Below the pieces are notes generated by a model. That model saw nothing but the letters and a program-made list of their open reading frames with translations. It was not told the origin of the DNA and searched no databases. Shown one piece after another: positions 1 to 8,246 of a stretch of DNA of 33,536 bases. Position numbers and translations under genes: made by a program. Every line of letters starts with the position of its first letter. Position 1 is the stretch's first letter. This DNA is from Synergistaceae bacterium (GTDB taxonomy: Bacteria > Synergistota > Synergistia > Synergistales > Synergistaceae): the NCBI GenBank assembly GCA_031271065.1, contig JAISWP010000042.1:1-33536 (forward strand). Direction: 5' to 3'.

Positions 1-66
1 GAGTCCCATCGCGTCCATCACCTACCACATACTGCATTTTTAAACCACTTAAATCCATTTTCTGAC

Positions 67-106
67 ACTTTACCATGACCTATGGCGCTTGGCAAGGGGC
101 ATAGGT
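67..106 (-). promoter_or_regulatory. Leftward promoter overlapped by a 29-bp operator-like palindrome
   Basis: Read on the minus strand, TTGCCA (90-95) and TAAAGT (67-72) are separated by exactly 17 bp, and the -10 is preceded by TGG, an extended -10. A palindrome with arms ACCTATG (78-84) and CATAGGT (100-106) and an inner CTTG/CAAG is symmetric at 12 of 14 pairs. It is centred at position 92, inside the -35 hexamer. That is where a repressor operator would sit. The controlled gene starts at or beyond the left edge. Confidence 0.55.
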
Positions 107-290
107 TAATTATTTATCCCTGAAAAAAGGCTTCAATTGCATATATCACTGTATGTATACAAATAAACTTTCAAGAGACCGCGTTTTATGTCTCTTTCTT
201 CTGCTGTTTACGAGAGGTAAATTTGCCATGTGATATTTTCACTTGAAAAAATTGCGGAAAATTGCAAACAATTTGTAACAAAAAATATTT

Positions 291-328
291 AGAAAAAAAG
301 AAAGAAAGGCAAAGAGGTAATACTACCT
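291..328 (-). terminator. Probable terminator of the rimP-ribF operon
   Basis: On the minus strand a 5-bp stem (AGGTA/TACCT, 315-319 with 324-328, loop of 4) is followed by a long pyrimidine-rich, T-dominated tract (about 291-314). It lies about 60 bp after the ribF stop codon. The stem is short, so termination may be weak or Rho-assisted. Confidence 0.4.
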
Positions 329-389
329 GTATGAGATGCGTAAATATGGTGATATCCGCAAAATATGAAATCCGTTGAAAAATTTGGTG

Positions 390-1322
390 TTACATCTGCA
401 GAACCGCCGCCCACTTTTCCCAAAAACCGCCGCGTGACGCCAGTTCTTTCTCCCCGGCCTGTTTGACGATCGCGGCGTCCATATCGATCTGCCGCCGCAG
501 ATCCGCGGCACCGCCGAACTTTCGTTCGTCTCTGACGCGCTCTATGATGAAAGCGGCTATATCCCTGCCGTAAAGGTCCCCTTCGAATCCGATGAGGTTT
601 ATCTCAAAACGCGTGCCAGAGACGTCGGAGAACGTGGGGTTTATTCCGGCATTGGCCGCTCCGGCGTACCACTTTCCGCACGCTCGCACCAGCGTCGCGT
701 AGACGCCGTGGCGCAGCGCCGCCTTTTCTTCGCTCACTTCCAGATTTGCCGTGGGGCGCCCCAGTCCGCGTCCTCTTTCATTTCCGTGGATCACTCTGCT
801 CACGCAGAAAAAGGGATACCCTAGCATCGAACGGACGCGCGTCATATCCCCGGCAGAGACGGCTTCCCGGACCGCTGTGCTGGACAGAGGGGCTCCGCCG
901 CATAAACGCATCGCGTCCAATATGCTGCAGTCCCAGCCGCGCCTGCGGCACTCGCTGCGGAGAACGCCGCAGTCTCCCGCCCTGTTTTTCCCGAAACGGA
1001 AATCCTCTCCCACCGCTATTCCCGTCACGCCGAATTTTTCCGATATGAAGTCCAGAAATTCCCCGGGGGCCATATCTGCGACGCGCCTTGTAAAATCTAT
1101 CCTGCACGAGACGGGCACGGAAAAATATTTTTCAAGGCAGCGCTGTTCTTTAGCCGTGAATAGATATTTGAACTTAGGGCCGTAAAAAAGGGAATCAGGA
1201 TGTTTGGAGAAAGTCACCGTCCCCCAGGAACCGCCGAGGGTTTCGGCCCTGACCCTCGCTCGCCCGAGCAGGGCCTGATGCCCTATGTGAAAACCGTCGA
1301 ACGCGCCTATTGCCGCTATCAT
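390..1322 (-). CDS. ribF: Bifunctional riboflavin kinase / FAD synthetase
   Basis: Makes FMN from riboflavin and ATP, then FAD from FMN and ATP, in the cytoplasm. The 310-residue protein has the normal length. The N-terminal nucleotidyltransferase half begins GAFDGFHIGH (HIGH at residues 12-15) and carries FRFGKN and SSTAVRE. The C-terminal flavokinase half has GRGLGRPTANLEV (the PTAN metal/ATP motif), GVYA, NPTF and DLYGR. The open frame extends 44 codons further upstream, but ATG 1322 overlaps the truB stop by 4 bp (ATGA) and puts HIGH at the usual distance from the N-terminus. It is the last gene of the rimP operon and is likely translationally coupled to truB. Confidence 0.95.
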   Translation of the reverse strand: MIAAIGAFDGFHIGHQALLGRARVRAETLGGSWGTVTFSKHPDSLFYGPKFKYLFTAKEQRCLEKYFSVPVSCRIDFTRRVADMAPGEFLDFISEKFGVTGIAVGEDFRFGKNRAGDCGVLRSECRRRGWDCSILDAMRLCGGAPLSSTAVREAVSAGDMTRVRSMLGYPFFCVSRVIHGNERGRGLGRPTANLEVSEEKAALRHGVYATLVRACGKWYAGAANAGINPTFSDVSGTRFEINLIGFEGDLYGRDIAAFIIERVRDERKFGGAADLRRQIDMDAAIVKQAGEKELASRGGFWEKWAAVLQM

Positions 1323-2254
1323 GCCGGAGACTCCCCGCTTTGTTCCAGTTTTATATTGATCTCCGGCCTGATGAAAAGGCCTTCCGCGGTTTCGTTTATC
1401 CGCCCGACCGACAGGATGGAATCGGTACTGACCGCCGCGATTCCGGGAGGGCACATGTGTCCGCAGGATATCCTGGAAATAGGATCCAAGGGCGCGTTCC
1501 GCCCGTTTGACAGGTGCGAAGCCAAGTCCCCGGAGACGGTATACACGGGTATGAAACGCCCTATGTCTCCTGCCGGCCGGATCATGGACTCGAGCGCGCA
1601 GGAAGCCGCGGATATATCTTCAGGCCACGAAAACGCGTCTTTGAGGGTGAAATGTCCGACCGCCTCCCGCCGCAGTGAAGCTATATGAGCGCCGCATCCG
1701 AGAATTCTGCCGAAATCCCTTGCTATCGCTCTCACATAGGCGCCCTTTCCGCAGCGTATGAGGAGTTCGACTTTTCCGTCCGATATGTCCGCGGTGCGGG
1801 TAATATATTCCACGAATACGGGACGGGGCCTGATTTCCGGGTTTTGGCCGAAGCGGAAGATTTCATGCGCGCGGCGGCCCTTTACATGAACTGCGGATAC
1901 CTCGGGCGGCAGCTGCATCCTCCATCCCAGGAAAGAGGGTATGCGGCCGTCTATGTCGGAGGCAGTCACGCCTTTGTAATCGGAGGTTTTAGTCACATCC
2001 CCGGAATAGTCCCATGTAGAGGTCTCCACCCCGAGCCGCAGGACTGCCCTGTAGGTTTTGGGCATCCGTATGACCAGGTCGGACAGACGGGTCGCGCCTC
2101 CAAAAAGCATGACCAGAACGCCGCTTGCCGTCGAATCCAGCGTTCCCCCGTGTCCCAGCTTGACGCCCTTTCCGATGATTTTTCTGAGCTGTTCAACACA
2201 ATAGGAGCTGCGGAGTCCGATGGGCTTATCTATCGCCAGAATACCCTGAAACAT
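1319..2254 (-). CDS. truB: tRNA pseudouridine-55 synthase TruB
   Basis: Isomerises U55 to pseudouridine in the tRNA T-loop. The catalytic Asp is in GHGGTLDSTASGVL near the N-terminus. The following KTYRAVLRLG, the QLPPEVSAVHVKGRRAHE segment and KGAYVRAIARDFG are standard TruB motifs. Two starts are possible. ATG 2254 gives MFQGILAIDKP, matching the family N-terminus; ATG 2269 adds five residues. Neither has a strong Shine-Dalgarno, so coupling to the overlapping nrnA (overlap about 29-44 bp) is likely. The truB-ribF order after rbfA is a common bacterial arrangement. The C-terminal extension after about residue 230 is PUA-like but not clearly recognised. Confidence 0.93.
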   Translation of the reverse strand: MFQGILAIDKPIGLRSSYCVEQLRKIIGKGVKLGHGGTLDSTASGVLVMLFGGATRLSDLVIRMPKTYRAVLRLGVETSTWDYSGDVTKTSDYKGVTASDIDGRIPSFLGWRMQLPPEVSAVHVKGRRAHEIFRFGQNPEIRPRPVFVEYITRTADISDGKVELLIRCGKGAYVRAIARDFGRILGCGAHIASLRREAVGHFTLKDAFSWPEDISAASCALESMIRPAGDIGRFIPVYTVSGDLASHLSNGRNAPLDPISRISCGHMCPPGIAAVSTDSILSVGRINETAEGLFIRPEINIKLEQSGESPA

Positions 2255-3251
2255 GACGTTCCATTTCATCGCGAATCAAAGAGAGCGTTTCCTCGACCGA
2301 GGCCGCTATGGTACATCCGGAAGCGAGATCATGCCCGCCTCCGCCGAATTCAGCGGCGACCTCCCTCGCTTTGAAGGGAGGCCGCGATCTTATGGACACC
2401 CTCACTCCGGCGTCCGCCTCTCCGTCTTTCGGAGGAAATTCGCTGCAGAGCGCCGCCAGCTTCACCCCTTTTATCCTCATCAGGAAATTCACCAGATTCT
2501 CCGTCGCGCCCCGCGATGTCCCGGTCTCCAGAAAATCTTCCTTCGAAAGCCAGTATACCGCGCAGCGCGAATCCGCGAAAATTACTGTCCTCGTCATAGC
2601 CCGGCCCCACAGACTCAGCACGCCGGGGGACAGATTCGACTCCAGTTCTTCCGCCGCGAGGTTCGGCGAAACCCCAGCTTCGAGCAGTTTCATGGCGCAT
2701 CTGTGGCTGCGGAGCGTGGTGGAGGCGAAACTGAAACTTCCGTTATCCGAAATCATAGCCACATACAAGGCGGAAGCCTCGCCGCCCGTCAGCCCCCAGG
2801 GGGAAGACGACAGGAGCTCGGTGACCATTTCCCCCGTGGCGGACGCTTCCGGCTCTATCCAATTCAGGTCTCCGTAACGCTCGTTATCCGTATGGTGGTC
2901 TATGTTTATTATCGGGCACGTTCCCCGCAGTCCGGCGAGCCCCGGGAGGGAACGGGCCATAGTGCTCGTGTCCACGCAGATTATCACTCCGTCATGCCCG
3001 AAATTTTCCGGCATACGATCCAGCACCGCTAAATTCAAACCGTCCAGGAGAAATGAATATTTGTCAGGACACGGATCCATGCAGGCAAACAGAACATCCT
3101 TGGAAATACGCCCGCCTAGACGGGTGAGAGCGGCCCCGCACCCCAGCGTGTCTCCGTCCGGTTTCTCGTGGGATATGACAAGCCATTTATCTTTTTCCCG
3201 GAGGAGCTCCAGGACAGCTTCCCGCAAGCCGTTACGTTCTTCCCGCGCCAT
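2226..3251 (-). CDS. nrnA: DHH-family oligoribonuclease / pAp-phosphatase (NrnA-like)
   Basis: Predicted to degrade short oligoribonucleotides and dephosphorylate pAp, by family knowledge of NrnA in bacteria lacking Orn. Of the 341 residues, the N-terminal DHH domain has HEKPDGDTLG (28-37), a conserved Asp in CVDTS, and INIDHHTDN with DHH at 118-120, all Mn ligands. The C-terminal DHHA1 domain ends with FGGGGHDLASGCTI, the substrate-binding glycine-rich loop. It overlaps rbfA by 20 bp and truB by at least 29 bp, within the translation operon. A second, much larger DHH protein lies at 29268-31187 and is not a close duplicate. Confidence 0.92.
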   Translation of the reverse strand: MAREERNGLREAVLELLREKDKWLVISHEKPDGDTLGCGAALTRLGGRISKDVLFACMDPCPDKYSFLLDGLNLAVLDRMPENFGHDGVIICVDTSTMARSLPGLAGLRGTCPIINIDHHTDNERYGDLNWIEPEASATGEMVTELLSSSPWGLTGGEASALYVAMISDNGSFSFASTTLRSHRCAMKLLEAGVSPNLAAEELESNLSPGVLSLWGRAMTRTVIFADSRCAVYWLSKEDFLETGTSRGATENLVNFLMRIKGVKLAALCSEFPPKDGEADAGVRVSIRSRPPFKAREVAAEFGGGGHDLASGCTIAASVEETLSLIRDEMERHVSGYSGDR

Positions 3252-3591
3252 CTTCTTTTATAACCCTGTCGATCAGGGCATCGATGTCCCTGGCTTTTCG
3301 CTCCGAATCGTCGAATATGAAGCGCAGCTCAGGTATCTGCCTGATGTGCATCTCTTTTCCGAGATACCCTCTCATTTTGCCGGAAGCTCCAAAGAGAGCC
3401 GACTGGACGCGCGGCTCCGAATCCCCGCTCAAGGTAGTATAGTAGACCTTTGCGTGACTGAGATCCCGTGAGCATTCGACATGAGTCAATATAACGTCCT
3501 TCAGCGTTTCGTCCTTCAGACCGTTTGCTATAAACCCCGCAAGGAGCCTCAAAAATTCTCTGTTGAGCCTCTCTATCCTAAACGTCGCCAT
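3232..3591 (-). CDS. rbfA: 30S ribosome-binding factor RbfA
   Basis: A small KH-like protein that binds the 30S subunit and helps 16S rRNA 5'-end maturation. The 119-residue length and the patterns RIERLNREF, a conserved hydrophobic stretch with HVECSRDLSHAKVYY, and ELRFIFDDS near the C-terminus are typical of RbfA. I chose ATG 3591, preceded by GAGG at 9 nt, over the TTG two codons earlier. It overlaps the DUF503 gene by 14 bp and nrnA by 20 bp, which implies coupled translation. Confidence 0.93.
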   Translation of the reverse strand: MATFRIERLNREFLRLLAGFIANGLKDETLKDVILTHVECSRDLSHAKVYYTTLSGDSEPRVQSALFGASGKMRGYLGKEMHIRQIPELRFIFDDSERKARDIDALIDRVIKEDGAGRT

Positions 3592-3886
3592 ATCCAAAAA
3601 CCTCGTGCTCTATATCCAATATTACAAATTCTCCCGTTTCCTCGGCGCTGTCCAGAAATGAACGAAACTGCCCCATCCTGGTTTCCGTCTCCTGGTGCGA
3701 TGAACCGACGTACGCCGCCGCGAGGTCCGCCCGGTTCCGCGAATCGGGCCCCAGATCGGATACAGAGGCATTGAAGTGCCTCCTTATCCTGTCCGTCAGG
3801 GAACGAACGACCTGCCGCCGGTCCTTGAGGCTTCCCGAACAGGGTATTTCTATGGAGATCATCACTACTCCGAGCCATGCCCTCAT
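3578..3886 (-). CDS. DUF503 (YlxP-like) protein
   Basis: A 102-residue member of the DUF503/YlxP family, usually found between infB and rbfA. The family hallmarks are visible: a short beta strand (VVMISIEIP), the SLKDRRQVVRSL helix start, and a C-terminal half with AAAYVGSSHQETETRM. The biochemical role is not established; the invariant position implies ribosome assembly or initiation. The start ATG overlaps the infB stop by 4 bp (TCAT on the plus strand, 3883-3886). Confidence 0.88.
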   Translation of the reverse strand: MRAWLGVVMISIEIPCSGSLKDRRQVVRSLTDRIRRHFNASVSDLGPDSRNRADLAAAYVGSSHQETETRMGQFRSFLDSAEETGEFVILDIEHEVFGYGDV

Positions 3887-5949
3887 ATATCGAGAGTCTT
3901 TTTCTCCGAGAGTATCTCATAAGCCTCCACTATGTCGCCCTCACGGAAGTCCTGGAACCCAGAGAAGCTGAAACCGCACTCGTTGCCCGCGGCTATCTCT
4001 CTCACGTCCTCCTTGAAATGGCGCAGCCCTGAAAGAGAACCGTCCCATATCACTATCCCATCCCGGACGACGCGGACCTTCGTGCTGCGCTTTATGGTCC
4101 CCTCCTGCACGAAACAGCCGGCTATCCTGCCCGCCTTCGGGACCTTGAACACAGCCCGTATCTCAGCCTGTCCCACTATGTTCTCGCGCAGGATTGGGGC
4201 GAGCATCCCCTCTAAAGCCGCCTTTATGTCCTCCTGCATGTCGTATATCACCCTGTAAAGGCGTATCTGGACATTTTCCGTCTCGCTCTGTTTTTTGGCG
4301 TTGGAGTCTGGCCTCACGTTGAAACCTATTATTACCGCGCCTGACACGGACGCCAGGGCGACGTCAGAACCAGAAATCCTGCCGACCCCCTCGTGAATGA
4401 TGTTGATCCTCACTTCGTCCGTGCTCATCTTCATGATTGTCGATCGAAAAGCCTCCAGGGACCCCTGTACGTCGCACTTCAGGACGATATTGAGCTGAGG
4501 AGTGCCGCTCGCCTGCATCTGGTCGTAAAGTTCCTCCAGCGTCAGGGGCTGCCTCCCCTGCCCGGATACAGCGTCCCTGCGCATAGCCTGTGACGCCAGG
4601 CTGCGGGCCTCCCGTTCGGAGGCGAGAAGTTTGAACTGTTCTCCGGGCATCGGGACCGATTCGAGCCCGAGGACCTCCACAGGGGTACTCGGGCCGGCCG
4701 AATCCACGGCTCGCCCTTTGTCGTCCAGCATAGCCCGTATCTTGCCCCAAGCGGTATCGGTCGCTATGATACTGCCCTTTCTGAGTGTGCCCTGCAGTAC
4801 TATCACTGTCGCTACAGGACCTTTCCCCTTGTCCAGATTGGCCTCGACGACGACCCCCTCGGCGGGGACGGTGTCGGATGCTCTGAGTTCGGCCATCTCC
4901 GCCACCAAAAGGACCATATCCAGAAGCGAATCGATGCCCTGTCCGGTTTTTGCAGAGAGCTCGACCATAACGGTGTCCCCGCCCCACTCCTCGGGAACGA
5001 GTCCGTAATCAGAGAGCTGCTGGCGGACCCTCTCCGGTTTGGCGTCCGGTTTATCCACCTTGTTTATCGCCGCGATAATCGGCACTCCGGCTGCTTTCGC
5101 GTGATTCATCGCCTCCAGAGTCTGCGGTTTGACCCCGTCCTCAGCCGCGACTACGAGGATGGCTATGTCCGTCACGCTTGCCCCCCGCGCTCTCATTGCG
5201 GTAAAAGCCTCGTGCCCCGGCGTATCCAGGAACACTATCTCGTTTCCGTTGTAATTGACCTTGTAAGCGCCGATATGCTGCGTTATGCCGCCGGCCTCGC
5301 CCTCGGTCACGCGGGTCTTGCGTATAAAGTCGAGAAGCGTGGTCTTGCCGTGGTCGACGTGTCCCATAACCGTCACTATCGGCGGCCTGGGCTTGGCATC
5401 GGGAGCGTCTGTCCTGGCCCTGCGGGATTTCTGCACGCGCCCGGCTTCGGCGGACGGCTCGCGGCGAGGCGCGGTTTTATCGGCCTTCAAAGGCGCCGGA
5501 ACTTCCGGCTTCACAGGAGCAGTTTCGTCCGGTCCGTCTCCTTTTTTTATCTCGCAGTTGAAAGCGAGGCTTATCACGGTGAGCACGTCGTCGGTGGGCA
5601 GCGAGTTGGCGGGTATCATAAACCCTTCGTCTATAAGTATCTTTACGACCTCGGCCGGGGATCTGTCCAGTTTCCTGGCGATGTCCCCCACTGTCGCGCT
5701 GCTGTCAATGAAGATAGTTCTCATTGCTTTGGATGCTTCTCCTTCTGTGGAGCCTGTATTCTCGGCAGGAGCGCCGGGCTTCGTCCCAGAGGACGCTTTG
5801 ATGCGGTCCTCCACCAGCTGGGCGGCCTCCATGTCGATTGAACTCATGTGCGATTTAACTTCGATTTTCAGTTCCTTCAATACGTTGAGCAGCTCCGGAT
5901 TGGTGCGTCCGAGAAGTTTAGCGAGCTCATAAACTCTGATTTTATTCAT
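3883..5949 (-). CDS. infB: Translation initiation factor IF-2
   Basis: The GTPase that delivers initiator fMet-tRNA to the 30S P site and drives subunit joining. Of the 688 residues, 1-55 form an IF2N subdomain (MNKIRVYELAKLLGR). A second IF2N-like segment (MRTIFIDSSATVGDIARKL) starts near 76. A charged linker rich in Pro, Lys and Ala runs to about 188. The G domain has GHVDHGKT at 196-203, DTPGHEAF at 242-249 and NKVD at 296-299. Domains II-IV follow, ending with the fMet-tRNA-binding C2-type segment (KVPKAGRIAGCFVQEGTIK). It overlaps DUF503 and ylxQ by 4 bp each. Confidence 0.97.
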   Translation of the reverse strand: MNKIRVYELAKLLGRTNPELLNVLKELKIEVKSHMSSIDMEAAQLVEDRIKASSGTKPGAPAENTGSTEGEASKAMRTIFIDSSATVGDIARKLDRSPAEVVKILIDEGFMIPANSLPTDDVLTVISLAFNCEIKKGDGPDETAPVKPEVPAPLKADKTAPRREPSAEAGRVQKSRRARTDAPDAKPRPPIVTVMGHVDHGKTTLLDFIRKTRVTEGEAGGITQHIGAYKVNYNGNEIVFLDTPGHEAFTAMRARGASVTDIAILVVAAEDGVKPQTLEAMNHAKAAGVPIIAAINKVDKPDAKPERVRQQLSDYGLVPEEWGGDTVMVELSAKTGQGIDSLLDMVLLVAEMAELRASDTVPAEGVVVEANLDKGKGPVATVIVLQGTLRKGSIIATDTAWGKIRAMLDDKGRAVDSAGPSTPVEVLGLESVPMPGEQFKLLASEREARSLASQAMRRDAVSGQGRQPLTLEELYDQMQASGTPQLNIVLKCDVQGSLEAFRSTIMKMSTDEVRINIIHEGVGRISGSDVALASVSGAVIIGFNVRPDSNAKKQSETENVQIRLYRVIYDMQEDIKAALEGMLAPILRENIVGQAEIRAVFKVPKAGRIAGCFVQEGTIKRSTKVRVVRDGIVIWDGSLSGLRHFKEDVREIAAGNECGFSFSGFQDFREGDIVEAYEILSEKKTLDI

Positions 5950-6278
5950 TGGTTCAACGTCCCCCCCTGTCTCAGCAATTCTTTAAGTTTTTTCGCAAAG
6001 CCGCTTCCTTCGGGAAGGGCCGCTATTTGAACATTATTCAGTCCCAGAGCGCCGCCCAGCGACTCCCGGGAGACATCCGCCGCAAGCCTTGCGTCTTCGC
6101 CTATTCTGCGCAGCACATTTTCCGAGCAGTCGCGCGAGACTATGACAAGGAGCTTCCTGCCGGCCCCGCGCGCCCGAAACACGTTATCCTGCCCCACGAT
6201 AAGTTCTCCCGAAGCCCTGGCCAGCCCTAAAAGAGACAGGGCCCTGGCCGTACCGTCAGCCGTGCTGATCGTTCTCAC
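5946..6278 (-). CDS. YlxQ-like L7Ae/L30e family RNA-binding protein
   Basis: A 110-residue protein of the L7Ae/L30e/Gadd45 fold, in the position of ylxQ between ylxR and infB. Visible family features are LSLLGLARASGELIVGQD near the N-terminus, a core strand LLVIVSRDCSENV, and a hydrophobic C-terminal helix. Predicted to bind RNA kink-turns or a ribosomal site; the function in this lineage is unknown. GTG 6278 is the only start that keeps the whole conserved N-terminus. Its Shine-Dalgarno is weak, so coupling to ylxR (overlap 23 bp) and infB (4 bp) is likely. Confidence 0.83.
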   Translation of the reverse strand: MRTISTADGTARALSLLGLARASGELIVGQDNVFRARGAGRKLLVIVSRDCSENVLRRIGEDARLAADVSRESLGGALGLNNVQIAALPEGSGFAKKLKELLRQGGTLNQ

Positions 6279-6555
6279 CTCGATCGCACATCTTTCCTAT
6301 CATGGCGTATATCTCCTGCGGGACGGGGCGTTTCAGGACACGGGACAGAGAGTTCTTTTTCGCCGCAAGACGAATGCACTCCGCCCTCGCGCACAGATAA
6401 GCCCCGCGCCCAGGCATGGGTCCGGATGTATTTATCTCGATCCCGCCGCCGGGCAGCCTGACCACTCTGATGAGTTCGGTTCTGGGGCGTTCCGTCCCGC
6501 AGGCCGCGCACTTTCTTACGCGCGGAACGCTCAGTCTTTTGGCAGATCCTCCCAC
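6256..6555 (-). CDS. YlxR (DUF448) family protein
   Basis: A 99-residue DUF448/YlxR protein. The signature is clear: RKCAACGTERPRTELIRVVR, then GRGAYLC, then RLAAKKNSLSRVLKRPV. The family is basic, probably nucleic-acid-binding, and sits between nusA and infB in many bacteria. GTG 6555 was chosen because GGGAG lies 7-8 nt upstream, inside the nusA 3' end (25-bp overlap). A CTG overlapping the nusA TGA is the only nearer alternative. No ATG precedes the conserved cysteines close enough to be credible. Confidence 0.85.
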   Translation of the reverse strand: MGGSAKRLSVPRVRKCAACGTERPRTELIRVVRLPGGGIEINTSGPMPGRGAYLCARAECIRLAAKKNSLSRVLKRPVPQEIYAMIGKMCDRGENDQHG

Positions 6556-7658
6556 AGCGATTCTCCCGTAGTCTTTTTGATATCGTTGAACAAATCCTGC
6601 AAAGTCGGCAGTCTCTCCGGCTCGATCACTTTGATGTCGATCTTCCAGCCGGTCAGACGGGCAGCCAGCCGCACGTTCTGTCCCGCCTTCCCGATCGCCA
6701 GCGACAGCTGATCCTGACGGACAAAGACCCTCAGCGAATGTTCCTGCTCCAGCACCGGCTCTATCTTGGCCGCTTTGGCCGGAGAGAGCGCGTTGCGAGC
6801 GAACTGCATCGGATCGTCGCTCCATATTATAACGTCGATTCTCTCTCCGCCCAGCTCGTCGCTTATCGATTTTATCCTGGTCCCGGCGGCGCCTACACAG
6901 GCCCCCACCGGGTCGACGTTCACGTCAAGGGATCGCACCGCGACCTTCGCCCGGGCGCCGGCTTCCCTCACTATCGATTTTATCTCGACAGTGCCCTCCG
7001 CGATCTCGGGGATTTCGAGTTCCATGAGGCGTTTCAGCAATCCCGGATGAGTCCGGGAGACAATTATGCGCGGCCCTCTCGTGGTCTTCCTGACATCCAG
7101 CAGAAGGAACTTCCTGCGTTCGCCGGGCGGATACGACTCTCCGCTCATCCTCTCTTCCTTGGGGAGCAGCGCGTCGGTCCTGTCGTTCACCTGCACCAGA
7201 ATCTGGTCGCCCTCCGCTTTGAATATCGTCCCCAATACCATATCGCCGATGTGATCGGCGAACTCGTTGAAGATGATCTGACGCTCGGCGTCCTTGAGAC
7301 GCTGAATTATCACCTGACGGGCGGTCTGCGCCGCTATGCGCCCGAAATTTTCCGGATTGACCTCCACGTATGCGAAGTCCCCCGGTTCGAGGCCGCCGTG
7401 TCCGTTGGCGCTCGCCTGTTCCGAAGTCCATTCCGCGTCCGGGACTGTGACTTCCTCCACGATATGATATTTCTCGGAAAGGGCTATTTCCCCGTTTGTG
7501 AGGTTTATATGGACCTCCACCACCTGATTCCCGTTCTTGTACTTTTTATATGCGGAAGCCATGGCGGCTTCCAGGCTCGAGGCTATTATTTCGATTGGAA
7601 GACCCTTTTCGGTCTCAATCTGCTTTAAAGCCTTGACAAAATCCTTTCCGAGCTGCAT
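6531..7658 (-). CDS. nusA: Transcription termination/antitermination protein NusA
   Basis: Binds RNA polymerase and nascent RNA, stimulates pausing and intrinsic termination, and joins antitermination complexes. The 375 residues are an N-terminal RNAP-binding domain (1-125), an S1 domain (about 135-200, GTIFKAEGDQILVQVN), KH1 with VGACVGAAGTRIKSI and KH2 with LSLAIGKAGQNVRLAARL. There are no C-terminal acidic repeats, as in most non-proteobacterial NusA. The start ATG directly abuts the rimP stop (TAA-ATG, same frame) and GGGAGG lies 8 nt upstream. Its own operon leader carries an intrinsic terminator at 8189-8219. Confidence 0.97.
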   Translation of the reverse strand: MQLGKDFVKALKQIETEKGLPIEIIASSLEAAMASAYKKYKNGNQVVEVHINLTNGEIALSEKYHIVEEVTVPDAEWTSEQASANGHGGLEPGDFAYVEVNPENFGRIAAQTARQVIIQRLKDAERQIIFNEFADHIGDMVLGTIFKAEGDQILVQVNDRTDALLPKEERMSGESYPPGERRKFLLLDVRKTTRGPRIIVSRTHPGLLKRLMELEIPEIAEGTVEIKSIVREAGARAKVAVRSLDVNVDPVGACVGAAGTRIKSISDELGGERIDVIIWSDDPMQFARNALSPAKAAKIEPVLEQEHSLRVFVRQDQLSLAIGKAGQNVRLAARLTGWKIDIKVIEPERLPTLQDLFNDIKKTTGESLWEDLPKD

Positions 7659-8162
7659 TTATTTCCCTCCCCGGGCTTTGTTTGCCTTTTTTACGCCCTT
7701 ATTTTCGATGTACGCCAAATTTCCTTTTTTTATACCGCCGAACGGCAAAGAGACGTCTCTGTCGTCCTGAGCTCTCATAACCACGACGCCTCCGTCGCAT
7801 GACATTATCTGTCCCGTGACCTTCTCTCCCGAGGCGAGAGATAAGGAAGCATATCGTCCGGCAAAACGCCTGTAATGCTCCTGCGTGTAAAGGGGACGCT
7901 CCAGGCCGGGCGAACTGACTTCCAGGAAATATTTCCCCGGGAAAAGGGTTTCCCCGCCGGAACTTTCTATCATATCCGACAGCGCGCGGGAAACCTTTTC
8001 GCAGTCTTCATGCCTCACCCCTCCGGGTGCGTCGATGTAAACTCTGACGACAGACCCGCGTCCCGAGCGGGCAATCTCCGTGCCGACACATTCGTACCCC
8101 AGATTTTCCGCCGTCTCGCAGACATTTTTTTTCAAGAACGCAAGAGCATTCCCGGAAATCAT
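7659..8162 (-). CDS. rimP: Ribosome maturation factor RimP
   Basis: Assists 30S subunit assembly. A 167-residue protein with RimP features: YECVGTEIARSGRGSVVRVYID, the DCEKVSRALSDMIE helix, and the conserved YFLEVSSPGLERPLY. A longer frame from GTG 8222 would translate straight through the intrinsic terminator hairpin, so it was rejected. ATG 8162 follows GGTGA and a more distal GAGG. First gene of the 10-gene rimP-ribF operon. Confidence 0.93.
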   Translation of the reverse strand: MISGNALAFLKKNVCETAENLGYECVGTEIARSGRGSVVRVYIDAPGGVRHEDCEKVSRALSDMIESSGGETLFPGKYFLEVSSPGLERPLYTQEHYRRFAGRYASLSLASGEKVTGQIMSCDGGVVVMRAQDDRDVSLPFGGIKKGNLAYIENKGVKKANKARGGK

Positions 8163-8188
8163 CAAATCACCGATCCTCGGCACCCGCC

Positions 8189-8219
8189 TAAAAAACAAAG
8201 AGTGGGAAAGCCCACTCTT
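8189..8219 (-). terminator. Intrinsic terminator (attenuator) in the rimP-nusA leader
   Basis: On the minus strand AAGAGTGGG, a CTTT loop and CCCACTCTT form a perfect 9-bp stem (8198-8206 with 8211-8219), followed directly by TGTTTTTT. It lies between the promoter at 8247-8274 and the rimP start at 8162, so RNA polymerase must read through it to express the operon. Autoregulation of nusA through a terminator in the operon leader is reported for Bacillus subtilis; that NusA acts here is an inference. It also ends transcripts from the small gene at 8303-8482. Confidence 0.85.
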
Positions 8220-8246
8220 CACAAAGAAACCGTGCAGACATACATA

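Larger units (their letters stand above)
1..389. other. Intergenic stretch left of ribF
   Basis: No gene is fully contained here. The DNA is AT-rich compared with its surroundings. It holds a leftward promoter with a palindrome (67-106), a 7-bp inverted repeat (173-179 with 190-196), two copies of AAAATTGC spaced 10 bp apart near 248-265, and a weak terminator after ribF (about 291-328). On the minus strand an open frame could begin at ATG 58 or, with a better Shine-Dalgarno (AGGTGATGG), at ATG 9. It runs off the left edge and cannot be identified. Confidence 0.6.

Noticed and set aside
1..45. Possible 5' end of tmRNA at the left edge, minus strand
   Set aside because: The sequence around TGGACGCGATGGGACTC looks slightly like the tmRNA start, but it lacks the conserved TTCGA block and the rest is outside the window.
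2253..3032. 259-codon plus-strand frame opposite nrnA
   Set aside because: Antisense shadow with low-complexity Arg/Pro composition; nrnA on the other strand has all family motifs.
8163..8222. Longer rimP from GTG 8222
   Set aside because: It would translate through the terminator hairpin and has no conserved sequence there; ATG 8162 fits the family N-terminus.
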